64,000 bases of DNA from Rhizobium mayense (GTDB taxonomy: Bacteria > Pseudomonadota > Alphaproteobacteria > Rhizobiales > Rhizobiaceae). Within the stretch, counting starts at the first letter, position 1, and the number at the start of each line of letters is the position of its first letter. Both the position numbers and the translations under genes were made by a program. The notes beneath the pieces were generated by a model. It saw nothing but the letters and a program-made list of their open reading frames with translations, was not told where the DNA came from and ran no database searches. Of this stretch, positions 24,351 to 30,757 are shown piece after piece. The stretch is from assembly GCF_030272705.1 (NCBI RefSeq), contig NZ_JARFYM010000016.1, positions 62,001 to 126,000 of the forward strand, in the 5' to 3' direction.

Positions 24351-26246
24351 CTAGTCTACGCGCGTCCGATACCCGTTCGGCGTACCAACATGCTTGTACA
24401 CCGTCGTCCGGGAAAGGCCGAGGGCGCGGGCGGTCTGCGAAACGTTCTCATTGGTCTTGCGATAGACCGAGCGTATCTCCTGGCATTTCGCGCGGCTGAG
24501 TGGACGGCGCCGGCATTCCTCGCAGCAGTCCTCGGACGGGCTGAGGGCAGGCACGGCTTCGTCGAAGCAATCCTCATCGATATAGTCCGTGCGTCGCCTT
24601 ACCAGCGCCCGCTGCAGCACCGTCTTCAGTTCGCGGATATTGCCCTGCCAGTGTCTCATCGAGAGCTTGGCGATCGCCGCATCGGTCACAGGCGTGCCGG
24701 GCGCTATCTTCTCCATCAGATAGCGCACGATCGCCGCAAAATCGCTGCGCACCCTAAGCGGGGGCAGATGCACGGTGAAGGCGTTGAGCCGGTAATACAG
24801 GTCGGCCCGGAAAAGTCGCTCGGTGACCATTCGCTCAAGGTCGCGATTGGTGGCAGAAACAATCTGTACGTCCACCTTGTCGACCTTTTGGCCGCCCACG
24901 GCCCGCACTTCCATGCTGTCGAGGAAGCGCAACAGCGAGGTCTGGGCTGCAAGAGGGATTTCCGCCACCTCATCGAGAAACAGCGTTCCCCGATCCGCGC
25001 TGCGGACAAGACCCGGTGCACCCTCCACACGGGCATTGGTGAAGGCGCCACGTTCATGTCCGAACATCTCAGCGACGAAGAGGTCCTCGGGCAGAGCCCC
25101 ACAGTTCAAAGCGACGAACTCGCCCTTGCGGCCGCTGACCCGATGGATGTGCCGCGCCATCAGCTCCTTTCCGGTGCCCGTTTCGCCGGTAATATGTATC
25201 GGCATGCGCAGCTTCGCCGCGCTGGAGATATCGCCGAGCGACCGCTTTACGCTATGGTCGTCGCAGACGAAATCCGGCATGTCCTGCTTTTGCAGCAGCG
25301 GCGGAATAGCTGACGCCGGTGACTTGCGCGCGGCGAGGCGACCCTGGCCGATCTGCCGGCAGATCATGAACACGCCGCTGCCGGCGCGATCGCGGATACG
25401 AATGCAGCCGCCATTGAGAAGGCCGTCCATCGCGGCCCCGAATCCAGCTTCGAATAGCGTGTCGAAGTGGCTGCCGAGCATCGCGGGGAGCCCAGCCAGC
25501 AACGTCTTGCCGCGATTGTTGATCGACGTGACGCTACCGTCCGGCGAGACGGATAGGAGACCGGCGGACAAAGTATCGAGATATTCGACGCGCGGATGGA
25601 AGGCAAAGACGAAGCTGTCGGAACATTCGCGATAGACCAACCCTTTTTCTATCTGCGCTGCCGCCATGCGCACGAGCGCATGCGTATGTTCCTGCCGTGC
25701 CTCATGTGTGCACGAGGCGTCGAGCAGACCAAATATCTCGCCATGCGGGTTGAGGATCGGAGCCGCCATGCAGCTCAAGTGACCGTGCCCGGCAAAATAA
25801 TGTTCCCGGCCATAGATCGCCACGGATGTTCCAACCGCGGCAGCAAGACCCAGCGCATTGGTGCCGCGTTCATTTTCGCTCCACACGCTGCCCGGCAGGA
25901 TGGTGCGCCCTGCCTCGCTGTCGGCGAAATGCTGGTCGCTGATCGTATCCAGCACGATGCCGTCGGCATCCGCGAGCGCAATCATGAAGTTGGAGCCGGC
26001 GATCTGTGAATAGAGCAACTGCATTTCCGCCAAGGCCAGATCGCGCATGGCCGATTTCGCCTCGCGCCTGCGCTTGATATCGGAAAACGAGATGACTTTC
26101 TGCTGCGGCGGTTTGTGGGGATTAAGGCCGATGTCGCGGCAACGTTGCCAGCTCGCGGCAACGGCCGGCTGCAGGGCGCCGACAGGAATTCTTTGACCCT
26201 TCTCAAGCGCATAACGCGCGCGATCAATACCCGAGAGATGTTGCAT
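24351..26246 (-). CDS. AcoR-type sigma-54 activator with a variant GAFTNA loop
   Basis: Enhancer-binding protein of 631 residues: N-terminal GAF/effector-sensing region (about 60-200, LQPAVAASWQRC start typical of AcoR), a PAS-like segment, an AAA+ domain with Walker A GETGTGKE and Walker B GTLFLDEV, and a Fis-type HTH (NVSQTARALGLSRTTVYKHV). The sigma-54-contacting loop, normally GAFTGA, reads GAFTNA here, so activation may be altered. It is transcribed away from the zinc alcohol dehydrogenase, whose promoter has a sigma-54 signature 164 nt from this gene's start. It probably senses an alcohol, ketone or acetoin-like molecule. Confidence 0.9.
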   Translation of the reverse strand: MQHLSGIDRARYALEKGQRIPVGALQPAVAASWQRCRDIGLNPHKPPQQKVISFSDIKRRREAKSAMRDLALAEMQLLYSQIAGSNFMIALADADGIVLDTISDQHFADSEAGRTILPGSVWSENERGTNALGLAAAVGTSVAIYGREHYFAGHGHLSCMAAPILNPHGEIFGLLDASCTHEARQEHTHALVRMAAAQIEKGLVYRECSDSFVFAFHPRVEYLDTLSAGLLSVSPDGSVTSINNRGKTLLAGLPAMLGSHFDTLFEAGFGAAMDGLLNGGCIRIRDRAGSGVFMICRQIGQGRLAARKSPASAIPPLLQKQDMPDFVCDDHSVKRSLGDISSAAKLRMPIHITGETGTGKELMARHIHRVSGRKGEFVALNCGALPEDLFVAEMFGHERGAFTNARVEGAPGLVRSADRGTLFLDEVAEIPLAAQTSLLRFLDSMEVRAVGGQKVDKVDVQIVSATNRDLERMVTERLFRADLYYRLNAFTVHLPPLRVRSDFAAIVRYLMEKIAPGTPVTDAAIAKLSMRHWQGNIRELKTVLQRALVRRRTDYIDEDCFDEAVPALSPSEDCCEECRRRPLSRAKCQEIRSVYRKTNENVSQTARALGLSRTTVYKHVGTPNGYRTRVD

Positions 26247-26409
26247 GGCTCCTCCTCATGCGTCACCCATTTTCGAAGGATAGGGCCGCGCCATGCCCGT
26301 TGCAATAGACACAAACTGAACAGTCGAAGCAGACGAGCGTCCACCCGCTGAACATCGCAGCAAGCCGGAGCATTACCCAACCTATTGATTTTACTTGTTT
26401 CCCACGCTT

Positions 26410-26423
26410 GGCACGGAGTTTGC
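26410..26423 (+). promoter_or_regulatory. Sigma-54 (-24/-12) promoter of the alcohol dehydrogenase gene
   Basis: TTGGCACGGAGTTTGCC (26408-26424) carries GG at 26410-26411 and GC at 26422-26423 with exactly 10 nt between, matching the RpoN consensus. Transcription would begin near 26435, about 45 nt before the ATG at 26479. A divergent sigma-54 activator gene lies next door. Confidence 0.88.
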
Positions 26424-26437
26424 CACTCTTTTCGGGA

Positions 26438-26459
26438 CAACTGGACACATGTTCTGTTG
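26438..26459. promoter_or_regulatory. Imperfect palindrome at the 5' end of the alcohol dehydrogenase transcript
   Basis: A 22-nt near-palindrome, with outer arms CAAC and GTTG around GGACACATGTTC (16 of 22 positions symmetric), lies just downstream of the predicted start site and before the AGAGGAGG ribosome site. It could be an operator or a small mRNA hairpin. No protein can be assigned. Confidence 0.35.
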
Positions 26460-26478
26460 AAAGAGGAGGAAAAACGAC

Positions 26479-27531
26479 ATGAAGGCACAGGTGCTCACGA
26501 AATACGACGATGCGCTGACGGCGGACCAATGGGTCTCGCTTCAGAACGTCCCGGATCCTGTCATCAGTAAATCGACGGATGTCATCGTCCGGATAGGGGG
26601 AGCTGGCGTCTGCCGCACCGACCTCCACATCATCGAGGGTGTCTGGCGTCCGCATATGGACCCGAACGGCAACAATCTGCTGCCGCTCATCATGGGCCAT
26701 GAAAATGCCGGATGGGTGGAAGCAGTCGGCAAGGAGGTCGAAGGCATCAAGGTCGGCGACCCGGTCATCGTCCACCCGAAGATTTCGGGCGGTACCTGCC
26801 TTGCCTGCCGCCGGGGCTTCGATATGCACGGCCCGGGCAAATTCCCAGGGCTCGATTGCAACGGCGGTTATTCCGAATACCTCTGCACGTCGGAACGCAA
26901 CATCGTCGCGCTGCCGAAGACGCTGGCGCCGAAGGAAGTTGCGCCCTACGCGGATGCGGGCTTGACGGCTTATCGGGCCGCCAAGAAGGCCACCCGGCAT
27001 CTTCTGCCCGGCGAAACCTGCGTCGTCATCGGCGCCGGCGGTCTCGGTCATATCGGCATCCAATGCCTCAAGGCGATGTGCGCTGCAGACGTCGTCGTCG
27101 TCGACAAGTCCGAGGCATCGCTGACGCTTGCCAGCAAGGTCGGTGCCGACAAGACGGTCAAGGCCGATGGCAACGAGGTGGAAGCGGTGCTGCAGTTGAC
27201 CGGCGGACAAGGAGCCGAGGCCGTGATCGACTTCGTGGGCGAAAAGGGCACCACGACCAAGGGGCTTGCCATGACCCGGCCCATGGGCAGCTACTATGTC
27301 GTTGGCTACGGCGAGGATATCCGTGTGCCGACGGTGGATATGGTCATCACCGAGAAGAACATCATCGGCAATCTGGTCGGCACCTGGGCCGAACTGGTCG
27401 AGCTGATGGCACTTGCCGATCGCGGCCTGGTCGATCTGACGACGGTTGAATATCGGCTCTCCGATGCCAATCAGGCGCTCAGGGATCTCCACAATGGCAA
27501 GATCCACGGCCGCGCCGTGCTTGTCCCCTGA
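26479..27531 (+). CDS. Zinc-dependent alcohol dehydrogenase (NAD-type, 2-propanol/secondary alcohol candidate)
   Basis: Medium-chain dehydrogenase of 350 residues. Catalytic zinc ligands are visible as C45 (GAGVCRTDLH) and H74-E75 (MGHENAG); the Rossmann motif GAGGLGHIG lies about 187-195, and DKSEAS suggests NAD. The structural-zinc lobe is incomplete: C107 and C110 are followed by RRGFDMHG instead of further Cys. Similar dehydrogenases sit in propane monooxygenase clusters and oxidise 2-propanol to acetone, which is the inferred job here. Strong AGAGGAGG ribosome site; controlled by the sigma-54 promoter at 26410. Confidence 0.88.
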   Translation: MKAQVLTKYDDALTADQWVSLQNVPDPVISKSTDVIVRIGGAGVCRTDLHIIEGVWRPHMDPNGNNLLPLIMGHENAGWVEAVGKEVEGIKVGDPVIVHPKISGGTCLACRRGFDMHGPGKFPGLDCNGGYSEYLCTSERNIVALPKTLAPKEVAPYADAGLTAYRAAKKATRHLLPGETCVVIGAGGLGHIGIQCLKAMCAADVVVVDKSEASLTLASKVGADKTVKADGNEVEAVLQLTGGQGAEAVIDFVGEKGTTTKGLAMTRPMGSYYVVGYGEDIRVPTVDMVITEKNIIGNLVGTWAELVELMALADRGLVDLTTVEYRLSDANQALRDLHNGKIHGRAVLVP

Positions 27532-27706
27532 GCTCGCGGAGATAACGCAAGGGCCGAAATAACGGGGTCTGACCGTGGCCAACAGGCCTTTCGGATCCCG
27601 CCAAACGCCGATGGATTGGTGTTCGCCGACACCGGCCGTCGGCGTATCGAGCCTCTCGCAGAGTCGCCTTGGCAAATTACACTGAATGGGCAGGGAGGAG
27701 AAAAGC

Positions 27707-28000
27707 ATGATGTGCAGGATGCTAACGACACAAAGTCGCGAGCGGTTTCTGAAAGTCAATCGTTCGGTGCGTATCGCCGGGCATTCGACCAGCGTGCGTT
27801 TGGAGGATGCATTCTGGAGAGCGCTGGAAGATATGGCCGCGGTAGAGGGAATGTCGACCTCGAAACTTATTGCCGAACTCTATTATGAAGCGCTGGAGCA
27901 GCACGGCAGCGCACCCAATCTCGCTTCCGTGCTCCGCACGGTCTGTCTGCTCTATCGTGAAGAGCGCAACATGCACCGGGACCTGCCGCGCCTGGCCTGA
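27707..28000 (+). CDS. Ribbon-helix-helix domain protein
   Basis: A 97-residue protein whose central part (IAGHSTSVRLEDAFWRALEDMAAVEGMSTSKLIAELY) has the beta-strand/helix/helix layout of the RHH_4 family. The C-terminal helix ends RTVCLLYREERNMHRD. RHH_4 proteins are common in alphaproteobacteria as putative DNA-binding regulators. ATG 27707 is chosen because CAGGGAGGAG (27691-27700) is ideally placed. A 7-bp inverted repeat CGCCGAC-accggcc-GTCGGCG (27624-27644) lies upstream, after the dehydrogenase gene. Targets unknown. Confidence 0.75.
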   Translation: MMCRMLTTQSRERFLKVNRSVRIAGHSTSVRLEDAFWRALEDMAAVEGMSTSKLIAELYYEALEQHGSAPNLASVLRTVCLLYREERNMHRDLPRLA

Positions 28001-28040
28001 ATCGGCCACTGACGTTGTCTCGATCTGCAAACCATGTTTT

Positions 28041-28079
28041 GCCGCCGCCGGCTTCACCGTTGATGACGCCGGCGGCGGC
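28041..28079. terminator. 12-bp perfect GC hairpin between convergent genes
   Basis: GCCGCCGCCGGC (28041-28052) and GCCGGCGGCGGC (28068-28079) are perfect inverted arms separated by 15 nt, placed between the ribbon-helix-helix gene and the convergent small gene. No long T-run flanks it. It probably ends or protects both transcripts. Confidence 0.6.
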
Positions 28080-28086
28080 TAAATTG

Positions 28087-28263
28087 TCAATTCGTCTTCC
28101 TGTCGGTGTCAGCACGTCCTTCGGCGATCCATCGCGCGCCAAGCACCAGGGCGCCCATGCTGAAATCCTTGCCGTGCTCGGCAACCATTTCCTGGGATAG
28201 CCTGGCAATTCTCTCGAAAAAGGCGTCCTTGCTTTTTTCCTCTGCCGTCAGTTCCTTTTGCAT
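28087..28263 (-). CDS. Small hypothetical protein (58 aa), last gene of unknown block
   Basis: A 58-residue soluble, mostly helical protein (AEEKSKDAFFERIARLSQEMVAE then DFSMGALVLGARWIAEGRAD). ATG 28263 follows GGAGGACATC. It begins 18 nt after the stop of the beta-propeller gene, so it is probably the last gene of the minus-strand block. No family recognised. Confidence 0.6.
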   Translation of the reverse strand: MQKELTAEEKSKDAFFERIARLSQEMVAEHGKDFSMGALVLGARWIAEGRADTDRKTN

Positions 28264-28281
28264 GATGTCCTCCACTCGCTG

Positions 28282-29391
28282 CTACTTGAAGAGTTGTTTG
28301 GGAAAGGTGACGACGGCGACATTGCCGAGGCTGTCGGCCAGGGCCAGATGATTGCCGTCGTTGCTCCATCGCAATTCGTGGACCGCGCCGCCCGCCTGGC
28401 GCACGATCAGTTCTTCCGGTGAGCCGATCTGCGCGACGACGATTCGACCATTGGCATAGCCTGCCGCGACCAGCCGATTGGCAGGATGCGCCGCGACTGC
28501 CTCCACGATAGCGAGACCGGGCCGGCCAGTGCCGAGCGCACCCGTGGCATTCGCATCGAAGGGCGGCGTATCCATAGACCATCCGGCGATGCGGAATGCA
28601 CCCGTTGCGACGAGGGCATTGGCCGCACGGTTCCAGCCGAGCACGCCAACCGGACCGGGAAAATCGGTGAGATTGGCCATGCGCCCGCTCGCTGTGTCGA
28701 GCAGGCGCAATCCACCTGTCTCAAGACCGCATGCCAGCCACCGGCCGTCGAAGCTCCACTGCAACGACAGCGGCCGCGCCGGCAGAGTCGCCAGGCGCTC
28801 CGGTCGGCTTGATAGGTCGGCCCGGCAAATGATAAGCCCGTCCGCACCGGCAAGCGCGATCATGCTGCCATCCTCGGAAATCGACAGGATATCGGCCGTC
28901 AGACCCTCTAATCCGATTTCGCTCGCCGACCCTCTCTCTCCGGACTGCAGATAGAGCCTGTCCGCAGCCATGGCTGCGGTAACGCCGGACGAAGCGTTGC
29001 GGTCAAAGGCGACAATGGGAGGCTTGTCAGCGAGAAGCCGCGCACCGGGTTCGCCGGCACGGCTCAGGCGAAGGAGCTCGCCATTTGCCGTCAAGACGAG
29101 GAAGTCTCCTCCCCGGCAGGCAGAAACAGCCGCGCCGTCCTTCAGTCTCGTCCGGATCAGCGGCGCCGGCCTCCCCTGTCGCGGACTGATCGTCATCTGT
29201 CCGCTCTCGATCTTGATACGGGCTTCCGGCGGCTCGTTGTCGGCCAGCCGTGCAATTGCGACGGCACCGTCTGCGCCGACAATCGCGAGCATCGTGTCGT
29301 CATGATTGAAACAGAGGCGAGTGGCTGGGCATTGCCATTCGCGGGCCAGCAAGTCGAACAGTCCGGGATTGGGTACAGTCTGTTGGTTCAT
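28282..29391 (-). CDS. WD40-like beta-propeller protein, unknown function
   Basis: A 369-residue protein made of repeated approximately 40-residue beta units typical of WD40/beta-propellers. Examples: CFNHDDTMLAIVGADGAVAI, LSISEDGSMIALAGADGLII, SLQWSFDGRWLACGLETGGL and ELRWSNDGNHLALADSLGNV, each with the S/N-x-D-G turn. No signal peptide or membrane segment, so it is likely a cytosolic scaffold. Its start overlaps the stop of the coiled-coil gene (ATGA), indicating translational coupling. It lies in a block divergent from the monooxygenase operon. Confidence 0.75.
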   Translation of the reverse strand: MNQQTVPNPGLFDLLAREWQCPATRLCFNHDDTMLAIVGADGAVAIARLADNEPPEARIKIESGQMTISPRQGRPAPLIRTRLKDGAAVSACRGGDFLVLTANGELLRLSRAGEPGARLLADKPPIVAFDRNASSGVTAAMAADRLYLQSGERGSASEIGLEGLTADILSISEDGSMIALAGADGLIICRADLSSRPERLATLPARPLSLQWSFDGRWLACGLETGGLRLLDTASGRMANLTDFPGPVGVLGWNRAANALVATGAFRIAGWSMDTPPFDANATGALGTGRPGLAIVEAVAAHPANRLVAAGYANGRIVVAQIGSPEELIVRQAGGAVHELRWSNDGNHLALADSLGNVAVVTFPKQLFK

Positions 29392-29720
29392 GTAAATCCT
29401 CCACCGCTCTGGCGTGCCGCCGCGATCTGCCGGTCCACGCCGGCAACTTCCTCTTCCGCGGCCGCTATCTCATTCAGGCAGTCGTCGTGAGCCGCTTGCA
29501 TCCGCGCTGCATTCTCCCGACTCTCATGCAATTCCTGCACCAGTTGGGGGCTCGGGGCATTTCGACCGATCTCAAGCTCGAGCCTGAGGATGTCCATGTC
29601 GACCCCGGAAATCGCCTGGGCGAGCTTCAACGCCTTGGCAGTCAACGCCGAAACTGCCGAAACAAGGGAAACGCGTTCGCGCACCAGAGCGTCGAGTAGA
29701 TTTGTGTCTTGATCGGCCAT
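29388..29720 (-). CDS. Coiled-coil protein (110 aa), unknown function
   Basis: An acidic, fully helical protein with heptad-like stretches (LLDALVRERVSLVSAVSALTA and DDCLNEIAAAEEEVAGVDRQ) that should form coiled coils. ATG 29720 is chosen because GGGGAG lies just upstream; the frame opens 9 codons earlier. Its stop overlaps the start of the beta-propeller gene by 4 nt. No named family recognised; assembly with the neighbouring propeller is a reasonable guess from the coupling. Confidence 0.62.
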   Translation of the reverse strand: MADQDTNLLDALVRERVSLVSAVSALTAKALKLAQAISGVDMDILRLELEIGRNAPSPQLVQELHESRENAARMQAAHDDCLNEIAAAEEEVAGVDRQIAAARQSGGGFT

Positions 29721-29800
29721 TGCGAACTCCCCTGTTTCCACTGCCAAGCCGGCCTATTCCGGCGCGTGGCAACAGTGCGGCGGAATTCACTGAAACAACG

Positions 29801-30256
29801 TCATTTCTGATCGTTGCCGCGCGGATCCTTTGGCGTTTTCCAAGCGTCGAGAATGACCGGCAATTCCGGCAACTGCCCTCTGAACTGAGCCTCGGCCATC
29901 GCGATGTGGCTGCGAAGCTGATCCCAGACATCCACCCGGATCATTGGATCTCCCGTCAACTCTTCCATCTCCTCGACACGGAACTGCCGTGACAGTGAAA
30001 CGCCCGAGAAGACGAAGTCGCGCAGCAAGATCGCATGCCTCTCCGCGAAGGCGTGGATCATCGGATGTGTTTCCGCCGTCACGCTCGCCGCCGCCAGTTC
30101 CCTAAGGATGAAATCGTGGAAATGGCTCTGCATCAAATACTGACTTTCCCCCATGAAACGCATCACGAACACGAGGTCACGCGCCATATTCCGGGCGAGT
30201 TCCGTGGTCACGTCGCCGTGGAGAGATAGCGGCGGGTTTTGATGTCTGTCTGCCAT
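29801..30256 (-). CDS. Hypothetical helical protein (151 aa), first gene of unknown block
   Basis: A 151-residue, mainly helical soluble protein with His- and acid-rich segments (MQSHFHDFILRELAAA, HPMIHAFAERHAILLRDFVF). The ATG at 30256 is preferred over a TTG seven codons earlier that lacks ribosome-site spacing. It is the promoter-proximal gene of the four-gene minus-strand block that runs divergently from the monooxygenase. No family recognised; the His/Glu content could bind metal, but no defined motif is seen. Confidence 0.6.
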   Translation of the reverse strand: MADRHQNPPLSLHGDVTTELARNMARDLVFVMRFMGESQYLMQSHFHDFILRELAAASVTAETHPMIHAFAERHAILLRDFVFSGVSLSRQFRVEEMEELTGDPMIRVDVWDQLRSHIAMAEAQFRGQLPELPVILDAWKTPKDPRGNDQK

Positions 30257-30407
30257 GGCGGTTTCCAAAGTCGACAATCCTATTTAGTAGAACGAGACTT
30301 AAAATATAAATCAATAATAAAAATTCATTTTGCGTATATTTTTCGAGACCGCAAAATTAAACAGCAGATATAACGCCGCTATAAAAATTACATTTGTGAA
30401 TTACGAT

Positions 30408-30424
30408 TGTAAAATAACGTTACA
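30408..30424. promoter_or_regulatory. Candidate activator-binding inverted repeat upstream of the monooxygenase promoter
   Basis: TGTAA-aataacg-TTACA is a perfect 5+5 inverted repeat centred about 62 nt upstream of the -24 GG. Further TTACA half-sites occur near 30389 and at 30444-30448. An enhancer-binding protein such as the product of the 38907-40982 gene could bind here; this is inference. Confidence 0.4.
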
Positions 30425-30477
30425 CTGATCCCCATTTCCCTTGTTACAGATGCGATAAACAAGCCCATTTCTAGCTT

Positions 30478-30491
30478 GGCACAGCCTTTGC
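30478..30491 (+). promoter_or_regulatory. Sigma-54 (-24/-12) promoter of the monooxygenase operon
   Basis: TTGGCACAGCCTTTGCAT (30476-30493 region) has GG at 30478-30479 and GC at 30490-30491 with 10 nt between, an essentially perfect RpoN consensus (TGGCAC-N5-TTGCA). The predicted start is near 30503, leaving a long leader before the ATG at 30758. Confidence 0.92.
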
Positions 30492-30568
30492 ATCGATCTT
30501 TTCATAAGAAGCCATCGCGCTCAAAGCGACGCTAGAAGAACGAAGGAGCGGAGGAGGAACTAGCGAAG

Positions 30569-30748
30569 ATGCCTGGACGGAAGTCGTCCAGCGTTCCTCC
30601 GGAATACCTTTGCCGTAATCCACTTGAATGGCCGGACTTCGGGACGCGCCCAGGCGCAGCTTTGTCTTGCCGTTTCAATTTTCGCTCGCGGTGCTTTGCG
30701 CGCCGTTCCAGCCGGGGCCGGAGGGGCCTGCGGCAGATAGTTAGATAG
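30569..30748 (+). CDS. Possible 59-codon leader ORF ahead of the monooxygenase large subunit
   Basis: An uninterrupted ATG-to-TAG frame of 59 codons lies wholly within the predicted leader, after GGAGGAGGAAC (spacing rather long, about 11 nt), and ends 9 nt before the large-subunit ATG, so its stop abuts that gene's GGAGG. The peptide would be Arg- and Ser-rich with three Cys and no recognisable domain. Codon usage is only weakly coding-like. It could be a leader peptide coupling translation, or chance. Confidence 0.25.
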   Translation: MPGRKSSSVPPEYLCRNPLEWPDFGTRPGAALSCRFNFRSRCFARRSSRGRRGLRQIVR

Positions 30749-30757
30749 TGGAGGCTA

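Larger units (their letters stand above)
30257..30757. other. 501-nt divergent control region of the monooxygenase operon
   Basis: Holds an AT-rich stretch (30290-30440) with repeated TTACA/TGTAA half-sites, the sigma-54 promoter at 30478-30491, and a GC-rich transcribed leader of about 255 nt (30503-30757) with a composite hairpin (30553-30600) and a possible 59-codon ORF. No sigma-54-type promoter was found on the minus strand for the opposing block. Confidence 0.7.

Noticed and set aside
30257..30440. Sigma-54 promoter on the minus strand for the unknown block
   Set aside because: No GC-N10-CC arrangement in TGCAA-N5-GTGCCA context was found; the block must use another promoter.
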